Shown: positions 11,387 through 20,380, numbered from the stretch's first letter. The stretch is 54,037 nt of DNA from DAOUAM01 sp034433305 (GCA_034433305.1 DAOUAM010000001.1:1-54037); one strand, 5' to 3'. Program-made: numbers and translations. The notes: generated from the sequence alone by a model not told the origin.

Positions 11387-13791
11387 GCTAGCTGGACCAC
11401 CGTTGCCCCTTCGCCTCCGCGCTCCCTGGCCTCCGGGCTGAAGGCCCTGGCCAGCGGGTGGCGCGCCAGGTGTGCCCGCACTGCCTGGCGCAGCGCGCCG
11501 GTGCCCTTGCCGTGGATGACCCGCACCGAGCTGAGGCCGTCCCTCACTGCCCTGTCCAGGAACTCCTCCAGCCTCGCCAGCGCCTCCTCCACGCGCAGAC
11601 CGCGCAGGTCAAGCTCCGTGGATGGCAGGCCGGGGCCAAGCTGCACGCTGACCTCGGGGCCTTCGTGGCCCGCCTCGGCCTCCTCGACGCGGGAGAGCCT
11701 GCCCATGTCCAGCCGCATACGCACCTTGCCGATGTTGACCTCGGCCTCCTTCCCCTGGGCCGGTATGGACACCACGGTGCCTCGAAGGTTCAGGCCACGC
11801 ACGCTGACCGTGTCGCCCACGGCGATGGGGCGCTGCTCCGAGGCGCGGGCCAGCCGCTGGGGCCGCCGGCGCTCCACGGCTTCCAGCTCCCGCCTGGCGC
11901 TGGCCAGCGCCTCCCTGGCCTTTGCCACTTCCTCCGACGTGGCCGGCGTGGGCGACCAGGACAGCGCCGACTCGGCGCGGTGGAGCTTCCTGCGGACCTC
12001 GTCGTACTGGGCCAGCAGGTCGCGGCGCATATCATCCAGCATTTCCTCGCGGTGCTGGGCCAACTCCTCAAGCTGGGCTTCCAGGTCCCGCCTGGTGGCC
12101 TCGGCCCTGGCCTGGGCCTCCTCGGCCTCTTCGAGTCTGAGCTGTAGCTGCTGGCGCTCCTTCTGGAGTTCGCTCAGCCAGTCCTCGAACCGCAGGTACT
12201 GAGGCTCCAGCAGCGAGCGGGCCTTCTCCAGGATGGTGGCGGGAAGGCCCATGCGGGCGGCCACGGCCATGGCGTAGCTGCGGCCCGGTACGCCAATGGT
12301 CAGGTGGAAGGTGGGGCGCAGCGAGTCCGGGTCCAGCGACACGCTGGCGTTCATCATGCCTGGCGTGGCCTCGGCATGTGCCGCCACCGAGCGGTGGTGC
12401 GTGGTGGCGATGGTGGTGATGCCCTGCTCGGCCAGGTGCTGCAGTATGGCCTTGGCCAGCGCGGAGCCTTCCTCCGGGTCCGTGCTGGTGCCAAGCTCGT
12501 CCAGCAGCACCAGCGACGAAGTGGTGGCCTGGGACAGGATGGCTATGACGTTAGGCATGTGGGAGCTGAATGTAGACACCGACTGCTGGATGCTCTGCTC
12601 GTCGCCCACGTCGGCGTAAATGCCGTCAAAGACAGGCAGCGAGCTACCCTCGTCGGCGGGCACGCGCAGGCCCGACTGGTGCATCAGCGCCAGCAGCCCC
12701 ACCGTCTTCATAGCCACCGTCTTGCCGCCGGTGTTGGGGCCGGTGATGACCAGCACCGACCAGCCTGGGCCTATGGTGACGCTGATGGGCACGGCGCCCC
12801 TGCCCAGCAGCGGGTGGCGGGCGTTGGCCAGCTTCACTTCCGCCGGCGCTGGCCTGGCGCCGCCGCGCGACACCAGGACCCCGCGCAGGGCCGCGCTGTA
12901 CTCGGCCCGTGCCAGGATGAAGTCCAGCCGCGCCGTAAGCTCTATGCCCAGCTTGATGTCCTCGGCCAGCGCTCCCACCAGGCCCGAAAGCTCCCGCAGC
13001 ACCCGCTGGACTTCCCGCTCCTCCTCCAGCGCCAGCTCTCGCCAGGCGTTGCAGGCCTCCACCGTGACGAAAGGCTCGATGAAGAGCGTGGCGCCGGTAT
13101 TGGAGGCATCCAGCACTATTCCAGGTATGCGGTGGCGCATCTCGGCCTTCACCTGCACCACAAGCCTGTCGCCGCGCAGGGATATCACCTGGTCCTGCAG
13201 CGCCTCCTGGGCGCCCGGGGACTGCATGAGCCGCGTCAGCGCCTGGGTGACGCGGTGGTAGGCCTCCCGTACCTGTCGGCGCAGCGCCCCCAGGGTCGGC
13301 GTGGCGCTGTCCAGGACGTCGCCCCTTGGCCCGATGCAGCCGCGGACCTGTCGCTGTAGCTCCTGGAGGTCGGGTATAAGCTCCGCGATGCTGGCGAGGG
13401 TGGGAACGTGGTCGCGCTCCCGCAGGACCGCCGAGCGCGCCCGCCGCTGGACCTCCAGGGCGTCGGCGATGGCCAGAAGCTCCAGGCCGGTGAGCGTGCC
13501 TCCCAGCGCGGCCCTGGTCACGCCAGGCAGCGGGTCGCCGCTGGCGTCCAGGCTGACCCTGCCGGAGCGCTCCATGAGGAGCAGCCCCTCGCTGGTCTCA
13601 TGCTGTAGCTCGTCCACCTCGTAGGTCTCCCAGGAGGGCGTGAGCTGCAGCGCCAGCTCCCGGGCCGGCGGAAAGGTGGCGTACCTGGCCAGTTGCTCCC
13701 GCACCGCCGGGAAGTCCAGTAGCTCCAGCGACCTGGCCCTGAGCGCCGTCGTGTCCGTTGTTTGTGTGGTGTCCTGCACAGGAGTATTCAA
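11383..13791 (-). CDS. mutS2: Endonuclease MutS2 (anti-recombination / ribosome rescue)
   Basis: 802 residues, usual for MutS2. Order: N-terminal core/lever helices (residues ~20-300), MutS-type ATPase with Walker A TGPNTGGKT and the LLDELGTSTDPEEGSALAKAIL signature plus TTHH, a coiled coil (~520-640), and a C-terminal Smr domain with LDLRGLRVEEALARLEEFLD and the VIHGKGTGALR nuclease motif. It lacks the mismatch-recognition domain of MutS1. MutS2 proteins suppress recombination and, in some bacteria, split collided ribosomes. The start is uncertain: TTG at 13791 is used here without a good Shine-Dalgarno, and an in-frame GTG lies 12 nt downstream. It is transcribed divergently from thrB. Confidence 0.93.
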   Translation of the reverse strand: MNTPVQDTTQTTDTTALRARSLELLDFPAVREQLARYATFPPARELALQLTPSWETYEVDELQHETSEGLLLMERSGRVSLDASGDPLPGVTRAALGGTLTGLELLAIADALEVQRRARSAVLRERDHVPTLASIAELIPDLQELQRQVRGCIGPRGDVLDSATPTLGALRRQVREAYHRVTQALTRLMQSPGAQEALQDQVISLRGDRLVVQVKAEMRHRIPGIVLDASNTGATLFIEPFVTVEACNAWRELALEEEREVQRVLRELSGLVGALAEDIKLGIELTARLDFILARAEYSAALRGVLVSRGGARPAPAEVKLANARHPLLGRGAVPISVTIGPGWSVLVITGPNTGGKTVAMKTVGLLALMHQSGLRVPADEGSSLPVFDGIYADVGDEQSIQQSVSTFSSHMPNVIAILSQATTSSLVLLDELGTSTDPEEGSALAKAILQHLAEQGITTIATTHHRSVAAHAEATPGMMNASVSLDPDSLRPTFHLTIGVPGRSYAMAVAARMGLPATILEKARSLLEPQYLRFEDWLSELQKERQQLQLRLEEAEEAQARAEATRRDLEAQLEELAQHREEMLDDMRRDLLAQYDEVRRKLHRAESALSWSPTPATSEEVAKAREALASARRELEAVERRRPQRLARASEQRPIAVGDTVSVRGLNLRGTVVSIPAQGKEAEVNIGKVRMRLDMGRLSRVEEAEAGHEGPEVSVQLGPGLPSTELDLRGLRVEEALARLEEFLDRAVRDGLSSVRVIHGKGTGALRQAVRAHLARHPLARAFSPEARERGGEGATVVQLA

Positions 13792-13898
13792 GTCAGTACG
13801 CGATATGGTCCCAGGTCATTCTACCATCTGGTGAGCAGGCACGCTGGGCTTTGGCCCTTTTGTTGTCTGGATTGCTCTTCTCCGCTGGCCCGGCGGGT

Positions 13899-13907
13899 GC
13901 TATACTT
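13899..13907 (+). promoter_or_regulatory. Extended -10 promoter of thrB
   Basis: TGCTATACT, an extended -10 (TGnTATACT), lies 16 nt before the thrB ATG with no good -35. The same motif occurs before other plus-strand genes in this window (20372-20380, 37448-37456). Transcripts would have a very short leader. Confidence 0.5.
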
Positions 13908-13923
13908 CCCAGGGTCTGCAGCC

Positions 13924-14823
13924 ATGAGACAGAGCATCACCGTCAGAGTGCCGGCTACCACAGCCAATATGGGGCCAGGCGTCGACTGCCTGGGCATGGC
14001 CCTGGACATATGGAACACCCTCCAGGTGGAGGTTGGCGGCACGGGCCTTGAGGTGCTGGGCGAAGGCGAGGGTACCCTGGCCCGGGACGAGTCCAACCTT
14101 GTGTACCAGAGCTTCCAGTTGCCCTTCCAGGAGCTGGGGAAGCCTGTGCCCAGCGTGGGGCTGGTCTGCCACAACGCCATACCACTGGGGCGCGGGCTGG
14201 GCAGTAGCTCCGCCGCGGTAATCGCCGGCCTGGTGGCGGGCAACGAGCTTTGTGGCCGTGCCCTGGGCCAGGAGCGGTTGCTGGAGCTGGCTGTGCGGGT
14301 GGAGGGCCACCCGGACAACGCCTCTCCCGCCATCCTGGGTGGCTGCTGCATCGTCGTGCAGGATGGAGGGCATCTGGTCACGGCCCAGGTGCCGGTGCCA
14401 GAGGGCCTGTCCTGTGTCCTGTTCGTGCCTGACATGCCCATGCCCACAAAGCAGGCCAGGGCGGTGCTGCGCCCGCAGGTGCCTCGGCAGGATGCCGTGT
14501 ATAATATGGGCCGTGTGGCGCTGCTGGTCAGGGCCTTCTCCACGGGCGACCTCGCGCACCTTGCCATTGCCACCCAGGACCGGCTGCACCAGCCAGACCG
14601 GCAGGCCATATTCCCTGCCATGCGCAACATCTTCCGGGCGGCGCTGGACGCCGGCGCGCTGGGCGTGTGGCTTTCCGGCGCAGGCTCCAGCGTCCTTGCC
14701 CTTGCGCGGGGCAGGGAAATGACGATAGGCTACGAGATGGCGGACGCGGCGGTGAAGTCCGGGCTGGACGGCAAGCTGCTGGTCACCAGGCCCACATCAC
14801 GCGGCGCCCATGTGGCCGGGTAA
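13924..14823 (+). CDS. thrB: Homoserine kinase
   Basis: GHMP-family kinase of 299 residues that phosphorylates L-homoserine in threonine synthesis. The N-terminal strand VRVPATTANMGPGVDCLGMALD, the ATP-binding loop PLGRGLGSSSAAVIAGLVAGNEL and the C-terminal GVWLSGAGSSVLALAR motif are present. The chosen ATG at 13924 gives the family-standard N-terminus MRQSITVRVPATTANMGPG. The aspartate kinase of the same pathway follows 176 nt downstream, so the pair forms an aspartate-family amino-acid locus. Confidence 0.94.
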   Translation: MRQSITVRVPATTANMGPGVDCLGMALDIWNTLQVEVGGTGLEVLGEGEGTLARDESNLVYQSFQLPFQELGKPVPSVGLVCHNAIPLGRGLGSSSAAVIAGLVAGNELCGRALGQERLLELAVRVEGHPDNASPAILGGCCIVVQDGGHLVTAQVPVPEGLSCVLFVPDMPMPTKQARAVLRPQVPRQDAVYNMGRVALLVRAFSTGDLAHLAIATQDRLHQPDRQAIFPAMRNIFRAALDAGALGVWLSGAGSSVLALARGREMTIGYEMADAAVKSGLDGKLLVTRPTSRGAHVAG

Positions 14824-14999
14824 CGTGCCAGAACACGGGACGTCTCCGGGTGGCTGGTGTTGGCTTTAAGAAAAGCTGCCAGTATGCTGTATGCTTCCCT
14901 GTATGGAGGGTATGTCAGGGATATTGTTGTTATAAAATCCGTCCCCTTATGGGGCCTGTGAGGGAAGGTCCGGACGAGGGCGCAAAAGGGTATGAGCAG

Positions 15000-16232
15000 G
15001 TGGGTGTAATAGTGCAGAAGTACGGCGGAAGCTCCGTGGCCGACGCCGAGAAAATCAAAAACGTGGCCAGGCGCATTGCTTCGGCGCAGGACAGGGGAAA
15101 CCAGGTGGTGGCCGTGGTCTCGGCCATGGGAGATACCACCGACGACCTGATTGCCCTGGCCCACCAGGTCACCGAGAGGCCAGACCCCAGGGAAATGGAC
15201 GTGCTGCTCTCCACAGGCGAGCTTGTGTCCTGCACCCTGGTGGCCATGGCCCTGCGCTCCATGGGGTACATGGCCATCAGCCTGAGCGGCGCCCAGGCCG
15301 GCATTCACACGGATACCAGCTATGGCAAGGCCAGGATAGCCGTCGTGGAGCCGGAGCGCATCCACAGGGAGCTGGGCAAGGGGAACATAGTCATAGTGGC
15401 CGGGTTCCAGGGCATTACCGAGGACCTGGACGTGACCACGCTGGGGCGCGGAGGCTCAGACACCACCGCCGTGGCCCTGGCGGCCGGCCTGGGGGCGCAG
15501 CGCTGCGAGATATATACGGACGTGGAGGGCATCTACACCGCCGACCCCAGGCTTGTGCCCGAGGCCCGCAAGCTGGACGAGATAGGCTTCGAGGAGATGC
15601 TGGAGCTGGCGGCCTACGGCGCCAAGATGAACCCGCGGTCCATTGAGCTGGGCATGGTGTTCAATGTCCCCATTCTGGTAGCCTCCAGCTTCGTTGACGC
15701 ACCAGGCACGCTGATCCACGAGGGAGCGGACATGAAAGTCAAAGTCGGGGAGATAAGGAACAGAGTCCGGGGCATCGCCACTGACACCAACGTGGCGAAG
15801 ATAACCGTGCTGGGCGTCATGGACCGGCCGGGGGTAGCCGCGAGCCTGTTCGAACCCCTGGCCGCCGCGGACGTCAGCGTGGACGTGATCGTGCAGAACG
15901 CCAGCGTGGACGGTGCCACCGACCTGACTTTCACGGTGAAGCGTACCGACCTCCCCAGGGCGCTGGAGGTGGTGGAGCAGGTAGCCAGGGGCCTGGGCAG
16001 CCGGGGCGTGGCCAGCGCCGACAATCTGGCCAAGGTCAGCATTGTGGGCACCGGCATGCTGGACGCTCCAGGCTACGCCGCCAGGATGTTCCGCGCCCTG
16101 GCGGACCAGAACATCAACATCGAGATGATCACCACCTCCGAGATACGCATCACCTGCATCGTGGACAAGGCGAGGGTGGCCGAGGCGGCCAGGGCGCTGC
16201 ACGCCGCGTTCCAGTTGGAGAAGGTGGACTAG
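15000..16232 (+). CDS. lysC: Aspartate kinase
   Basis: 410-residue aspartokinase catalysing the first step of the lysine/threonine/methionine pathway. The kinase domain starts with GVIVQKYGGSSVADAEKIKNVA and contains LLSTGELVSCTL, VAGFQGITEDLDVTTLGRGGSDTTAVALAAGL and DVEGIYTADPRLVPEARKL. Two C-terminal ACT domains (from about residue 265: VAKITVLGVMDRPGVAASLFEPLA and VSIVGTGMLDAPGYAARMFRAL) predict feedback inhibition by lysine and/or threonine. The GTG at 15000 is chosen because it yields the usual N-terminus; an in-frame ATG lies at 14950. The leader (14824-14999) contains a TTGGCT/TATGCT promoter-like pair. Confidence 0.94.
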   Translation: MGVIVQKYGGSSVADAEKIKNVARRIASAQDRGNQVVAVVSAMGDTTDDLIALAHQVTERPDPREMDVLLSTGELVSCTLVAMALRSMGYMAISLSGAQAGIHTDTSYGKARIAVVEPERIHRELGKGNIVIVAGFQGITEDLDVTTLGRGGSDTTAVALAAGLGAQRCEIYTDVEGIYTADPRLVPEARKLDEIGFEEMLELAAYGAKMNPRSIELGMVFNVPILVASSFVDAPGTLIHEGADMKVKVGEIRNRVRGIATDTNVAKITVLGVMDRPGVAASLFEPLAAADVSVDVIVQNASVDGATDLTFTVKRTDLPRALEVVEQVARGLGSRGVASADNLAKVSIVGTGMLDAPGYAARMFRALADQNINIEMITTSEIRITCIVDKARVAEAARALHAAFQLEKVD

Positions 16233-16390
16233 GCCCACGTATGGGGGTAGGCGTCCGGTGCTGGTTTCAGGCCCAGGGCTTCGGTCTATGTATGAATAAA
16301 CGGTGTCAGGCTCATTGCTGTCCCGCGCTGCCCGGCGCCCGTTCCAGTCCAAGCAGACAGTCAAGGCCAGTTGTCCCACCCCATTGACGA

Positions 16391-17185
16391 ATGGCGTCCT
16401 GGCCGCTAAGACTCTCTCTAGATGCCTCTTTGCCGGAGCGCTTTTTGACAACGCCATTCCTGTCCATAGTGATCCCGGCCTTCAACGAGGAAGCCAGCAT
16501 CGTGCCCACTCTGGAGCAGGTGGTGTGCTTCCTGGGCCGCCAGTCCTACCAGTGGGAGGTCCTGGTGGTGGACGACGGCAGCCTGGATGCCACGGCGGCG
16601 GTGGTGGAGCGCTGGGCGCGTGACCACTCGGGTGTGCGGGTAGTCAAGGTGCCCCACGGCGGCAAGGGCTGGGCCGTCAAATGCGGCATGCTGGCCACCA
16701 GCGGGAAGTACCGCTTCATGTGCGACGCCGACCTGGCCATGCCCATCCAGCAGCTATCCAGGTTCCTGGAGGCCATGGACAGGGGCTACGACGTGGTCAT
16801 AGGCTCGCGCCAGATCGCCGGGGCCAGGAGGTTCAACGAGTCGCCTGCCCGGCACGTCTTGGGCCGCCTGTTCAACTGGGTCGTCAGGCTCATGGCTATC
16901 CGGGCGTTTCAGGACACGCAGTGTGGCTTTAAATGCTTTCGAGGAGAGGCCGCGGAGGAGCTGTTCCGGCTCCAGAAGACCAGGGGCTTCGGCTTCGACG
17001 TGGAGGTGCTTTACCTTGCCCTCAGAAGGCGCATGCGAGTGCTGGAGATTCCCATAGACTGGTACCATCACAGGCCCAGCAAGGTCAGGCCGGGCCTCGA
17101 CTCCCTTCTCATGTTGCGTGACATTCTGCTGGTGCGCTGGCGCGACATGCGGGGCAAGTACAGGCTGGCAGGCCCCGAGGAATGA
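16391..17185 (+). CDS. Family 2 glycosyltransferase (dolichyl-phosphate glucosyltransferase-like)
   Basis: 264-residue GT-A enzyme. It has FLSIVIPAFNEEASIVPTLEQV, the nucleotide-binding VLVVDDGSLDAT, a metal-binding DAD in MCDADLAMP, and the GSRQIAGARRFNESPARHVLGRLFNWVVRLM and QDTQCGFKCFRGEAAEELF blocks typical of ALG5/DPG-synthase-like enzymes. These move a sugar from a nucleotide sugar to a polyprenyl phosphate at the inner membrane face. No membrane helices are apparent. It is 3 nt from the next glycosyltransferase gene, so the two are an operon. The start is the first ATG and has no strong Shine-Dalgarno. The product sugar cannot be told from sequence. Confidence 0.85.
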   Translation: MASWPLRLSLDASLPERFLTTPFLSIVIPAFNEEASIVPTLEQVVCFLGRQSYQWEVLVVDDGSLDATAAVVERWARDHSGVRVVKVPHGGKGWAVKCGMLATSGKYRFMCDADLAMPIQQLSRFLEAMDRGYDVVIGSRQIAGARRFNESPARHVLGRLFNWVVRLMAIRAFQDTQCGFKCFRGEAAEELFRLQKTRGFGFDVEVLYLALRRRMRVLEIPIDWYHHRPSKVRPGLDSLLMLRDILLVRWRDMRGKYRLAGPEE

Positions 17186-17188
17186 TAT

Positions 17189-17977
17189 ATGACAGGACCA
17201 GGCAGTAGAGCAAATAGCGGGGCGAAGGAAGGGCCGGCGAAGGGTGCGCCTGAGGCGGCCGGCGCCCAGCCCTGCACCGTCGCCATCGTCGTGCCGACCT
17301 ACAACGAGGCCGAGAACCTGCCGGAGCTTGCCAGGCGCCTCTTCGCCCTGGACATCCCCGGCATGAAGCTCATAATCGTGGACGACAACTCGCCGGACGG
17401 CACGGGCGAGGTAGCCCGCGGGCTGTCCAAACAGCTAGATGGCAGGCTGGAGGTCATCCAGCGGCAGGGGAAACAGGGGCTGGGGACAGCCTACGTGGCG
17501 GGGTTCAGCCAGGCGCTGGCCCAGGGGGCGCAGTACGTCTTCCAGATGGACGCCGACCTCTCCCACGCGCCCGAGTACATCCCCGCCATGCTGGAGAAGC
17601 TGGAGCAGGCGGACGTCGTCGTTGGCTCCCGCTACACGCGAGGCGGTGGCGTGGACAGGGAGTGGAGCCTCAAGCGGCGCCTGCTGAGCTACTTCGCCAA
17701 CCTGGGCATCCGCCTGGTGGCCGGACTGAGGGTGAAGGATGCCACCTCCGGGTTCAAGGGATTCAGGGACAGCGCCCTGCGCTCCCTGGACCTGTCGCAC
17801 ATGAGATGCACTGGCTTCGCCTTTCAGGCCGAGGTCGCCCATGCCTGCCAGCGCCTCGGCTACAGGGTCCTGGAGTACCCCATCATATTCGCGGAGCGGA
17901 CCAAGGGGCGCTCCAAGATGTCCCTGGGCATAATTCTGGAAGCCTTTTGGCGATTGTTGCCCTTGCGCTGGAGGTGA
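17189..17977 (+). CDS. Polyprenol-phosphate mannosyltransferase-like (DPM1 type)
   Basis: 262-residue GT2 protein. After a ~30-residue disordered N-terminus it has VAIVVPTYNEAENLPELARRL, IIVDDNSPDGTGEVA, FQMDADLSHAPEYIPAML, VVGSRYTRGGGV and DATSGFKGFRDSALR, the conserved blocks of DPM1-like polyprenol monophosphomannose synthases. It lacks the C-terminal GtrA-type membrane domain seen in some bacterial versions. With the preceding ALG5-like gene it should supply lipid-linked monosaccharides for protein or envelope glycosylation. Archaellins are often glycosylated, so a connection to the archaellum locus is conceivable but unproven. Confidence 0.88.
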   Translation: MTGPGSRANSGAKEGPAKGAPEAAGAQPCTVAIVVPTYNEAENLPELARRLFALDIPGMKLIIVDDNSPDGTGEVARGLSKQLDGRLEVIQRQGKQGLGTAYVAGFSQALAQGAQYVFQMDADLSHAPEYIPAMLEKLEQADVVVGSRYTRGGGVDREWSLKRRLLSYFANLGIRLVAGLRVKDATSGFKGFRDSALRSLDLSHMRCTGFAFQAEVAHACQRLGYRVLEYPIIFAERTKGRSKMSLGIILEAFWRLLPLRWR

Positions 17978-18027
17978 GACGGCGATAAGTTAGGATAAAA
18001 GCCCTTGTCAAGCCCGACAAAACTTGC

Positions 18028-18056
18028 TTGCGCGCCCACTGGAGGCGCGCTAAAAT
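18028..18056 (+). promoter_or_regulatory. Predicted promoter of the TPR protein gene
   Basis: TTGCGC (18028-18033), 17-nt spacer, TAAAAT (18051-18056), 26 nt before the ATG. The -10 matches consensus at five of six bases and the -35 only at TTG. Confidence 0.4.
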
Positions 18057-18082
18057 TCCGTCACTGCACGGGGATTGGACAG

Positions 18083-18940
18083 ATGAGTACTGCAAGAACT
18101 GGAGATAGAGAGAAGATCAGAAAAGAGCTGGCACGTAAGGCCATCACCCTGGCGATGCAGAGCCGCTGGGAGGAGGCCGTCGAGGTCAACCGCTCCATCC
18201 TGATGGAGTTCTCGGAAGACCTGGAGGCCTACAACCGCCTGGGCAAGGCCCTCAGCGAGCTGGGGCGCAACAGGGAGGCCAGAGAGGCGTTCCAGCGCGC
18301 CCTGCAAATCTCTCCCCACAACACTATCGCCAGGAAGAACCTGGAGCGCCTCTCGCGCCTGGGCGACGAGGTCTCGCCCCCGCCTGCCGCCAGGACAAGC
18401 ACCACGCCAGAGGTATTTATCGAGGAGAGCGGCAAGGCGGGCGTCACCGCCCTGATTAACCTCGCCCCTTCCAATGTGCTGCTGAAGCTGGCGCCGGGCC
18501 ATCCGGTGGAGCTACAGATTGACGGCACCGCCCTTAAGGTGGCCGACCCATCGGGGGAGTACGTGGGCCAGGTGGAACCCAGGCTGGCGGCCAGGCTCAC
18601 ACGCCTCATCAAAGGCGGCAACCGCTATGAGGCCAGGGTCACCAGCGTGGGCGAGCGCGAGCTTACCATCATCATCCGCGAGACCTACAAGCACCCGACC
18701 CAGTCGGGCATCGTCTCATTCCCGTCCCGTGGCGGCGCCGACTACCGCGTGTACCTGCCCAGCACCCTTCTGGGCTACGAGATGGGCGAGGAGGAGAGCG
18801 AGGAGTCCGACGCCATGGCCATCAAGGACTGGTCCGACGACGACACCGAGCCCGGCGACGACGAGGCCTTCAGCCCCGTGCTCCATCGCATCATCAACGC
18901 GGGAGGCGAGGAGATCACCGAGGAAGAAGAGGAGCTTTAG
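18083..18940 (+). CDS. TPR-repeat protein with C-terminal beta domain and acidic tail
   Basis: 285 residues. Residues ~10-95 hold about two tetratricopeptide repeats (AITLAMQSRWEEAVEVNRSILMEFSEDLEAYNRLGKALSELGRNREAREAFQRALQISPHN). A linker is followed by a ~100-residue beta-rich domain (LKLAPGHPVELQIDGTALKVADPSGEYVGQVEPRLAARLTRLIKGGNRYEARVTSVGERELTIIIRET) of unknown role. The last ~60 residues are very acidic (EEESEESD, DDDTEPGDDE, EEEEEL). No signal peptide, so cytoplasmic. The acidic tail suggests binding to a basic partner such as a ribosomal protein, but that is a guess. The start was moved to the ATG at 18083, downstream of the promoter. Confidence 0.8.
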   Translation: MSTARTGDREKIRKELARKAITLAMQSRWEEAVEVNRSILMEFSEDLEAYNRLGKALSELGRNREAREAFQRALQISPHNTIARKNLERLSRLGDEVSPPPAARTSTTPEVFIEESGKAGVTALINLAPSNVLLKLAPGHPVELQIDGTALKVADPSGEYVGQVEPRLAARLTRLIKGGNRYEARVTSVGERELTIIIRETYKHPTQSGIVSFPSRGGADYRVYLPSTLLGYEMGEEESEESDAMAIKDWSDDDTEPGDDEAFSPVLHRIINAGGEEITEEEEEL

Positions 18941-19212
18941 CTGGAAGGCCCGCTCCCTTCCTCCTGCGCCTGAAGGGGCCGCTCGCGGAAGTACAGCCCC
19001 CAACGCTGCATAAGCTCTTCCACGCGCTGGTCGTTAAGCTGCACTAGCTGCCTGAAAAAGCCGGCCAGCGCGTGGACGTGCAACATGTCCTCAGCACATA
19101 CCCAGCTTGCCTCGCTGGGCACCACGTAGAGCAGTCCATTCTGGTGCTTGCACTCGAGGGCTATTCGCTTGCCCCCCGTGTCATGCTTCACTGTCAGGCC
19201 GAATGTACCCAT
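18937..19212 (-). CDS. Small hypothetical protein, tail-to-tail with the TPR gene
   Basis: 91 residues from the ATG at 19212 (MGTFGLTVKHDTGGKRIALECKHQNGLLYVVPSEASWVCAEDMLHVHALAGFFRQLVQLNDQRVEELMQRWGLYFRERP...). GAAGGGA lies 9 nt upstream. The stop overlaps the last bases of the convergent TPR gene. Two Cys in an ECKHxNG / WVCAED arrangement, a helical second half. Not recognised. The composition looks protein-like rather than antisense noise. Confidence 0.55.
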   Translation of the reverse strand: MGTFGLTVKHDTGGKRIALECKHQNGLLYVVPSEASWVCAEDMLHVHALAGFFRQLVQLNDQRVEELMQRWGLYFRERPLQAQEEGSGPSS

Positions 19213-19465
19213 CGGGTAAGTCCCTTCTCTGGCTTGTGGTATTGCGCCCCATTTCACCCGGCATGCCTGCCGAAGCGCCCGGGGCCTCGTTGCTCCACCG
19301 CATTATACCAGGTCAGCCTGAAGGTGGCGGTCACATTCCCTCAATGGGCTGGCTGGGTATGAATTTTCCTGTTGCCAAACGTGACCTCTCCTGCCTTACA
19401 GAGCAGGCCGGCGTCTGGCCCTGGAAGAGGCCAGGGCCAGGCTGCATAGCCCGTGTCGGCCCCAG

Positions 19466-19493
19466 TTGACGGGCCTGCGCCCCTTGTTATAAT
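19466..19493 (+). promoter_or_regulatory. Predicted promoter upstream of the metallo-hydrolase
   Basis: TTGACG (19466-19471), 16-nt spacer and a perfect TATAAT (19488-19493). The leader to the next start at 19686 is about 185 nt and contains a palindromic repeat. The rest of 19213-19685 shows no gene. Confidence 0.6.
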
Positions 19494-19603
19494 CACCTTG
19501 CGCGGCGCCTGCCCGCGCAGCAGGCTTCAGGCCAAAGTCCGCCCGGTAGGAGTCAGCCTGTTGCCAGTCCGGTTTGAAAACGCTGCAAACGGCAGGCCAT
19601 CTC

Positions 19604-19654
19604 GTAGGGGCAGGCCTTGTGCCTGCCCCGGGCAACCACGAGGGTTGCCCCTGC
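19604..19654. repeat. Double-hairpin intergenic repeat (REP/MITE-like)
   Basis: Two adjoining inverted repeats: GGGGCAGGC...GCCTGCCCC (19607-19629) and GGGCAACC...GGGTTGCCC (19630-19650). Their outer sequences also nearly match (GTAGGGGCA and TGCCCCTGC). It sits in the 5' leader of the metallo-hydrolase gene, so it would be transcribed. Confidence 0.6.
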
Positions 19655-19685
19655 GGTTTTAAGCCCCATCACGGAGAACTGGTAT

Positions 19686-20327
19686 ATGACCCTGCACTAT
19701 GAGGACGCCAGCATAAGGATACACAAGGTCAAGTGCGGGCCGTATGACAACAACGCCTACCTCCTGGTGTGCCCGCAGACCGGCGAGAGCATAGTTATAG
19801 ATACCCCTGCAAGCCCTGGCAAGCTCATAGAGACAGCCAGTGGCACCAGGGTCAGGGCCATCCTCATCACCCACAACCACTTCGACCACATCCAGGGGTT
19901 CGACGAGGTCGTACCGGCACTGGGCGCCCCGGTGGGCATCGGCGAGGCGGACGCCCACGTGTTGCCCAGGCAGCCCGACTTTTTCATAAAGCATGGCCAG
20001 ACCATACGCGCTGGCACCATAGCCCTGCACGCCATAGCCACGCCGGGGCATACCCCAGGCTCCACGTGCTTCGCCATCGGCAGGCACCTGTTCACGGGCG
20101 ACACCCTGTTCCCCGGAGGGCCAGGGAGGACTCGCACGCCCGAAGACCTCAAGCTCATCATCCGCAGCATAACCGAGAGGCTCTTCGTGCTGCCCGACGA
20201 CGTGACCTTCTACCCGGGCCATGGCAACGATGGCGACCTCCGTGCCTCCCGGGAGGAGTACCGCGTGTTCGCCTCCAGGCCTCACCCCGCCGACCTCTGC
20301 GGCGATATAGTCTGGCTCAAGAGCTAG
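19686..20327 (+). CDS. MBL-fold metallo-hydrolase (glyoxalase II-like)
   Basis: 213-residue metallo-beta-lactamase-fold hydrolase. The metal ligands are visible: HNHFDH (residues ~61-66), TPGHTPGS, the bridging Asp in FTGDTLFPGGPGR, and a final YPGHG. The N-terminal CGPYDNNAYLLVCPQTGESIVIDTP is the usual first sandwich half. The family contains glyoxalase II and other thioester or lactone hydrolases, and the substrate cannot be assigned. The ATG at 19686 follows GGAG by about 10 nt. It is cytoplasmic and appears monocistronic. Confidence 0.88.
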   Translation: MTLHYEDASIRIHKVKCGPYDNNAYLLVCPQTGESIVIDTPASPGKLIETASGTRVRAILITHNHFDHIQGFDEVVPALGAPVGIGEADAHVLPRQPDFFIKHGQTIRAGTIALHAIATPGHTPGSTCFAIGRHLFTGDTLFPGGPGRTRTPEDLKLIIRSITERLFVLPDDVTFYPGHGNDGDLRASREEYRVFASRPHPADLCGDIVWLKS

Positions 20328-20371
20328 CGTCGCCTGGCTGGCAGGCTACATTTGCGGGCGTGCCTTCGCGG

Positions 20372-20380
20372 TGCTACACT
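20372..20380 (+). promoter_or_regulatory. Extended -10 promoter of the CPBP gene
   Basis: TGCTACACT, close to the TGnTATACT motif upstream of thrB, is 33 nt before the TTG start. No -35 is evident. Confidence 0.4.
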
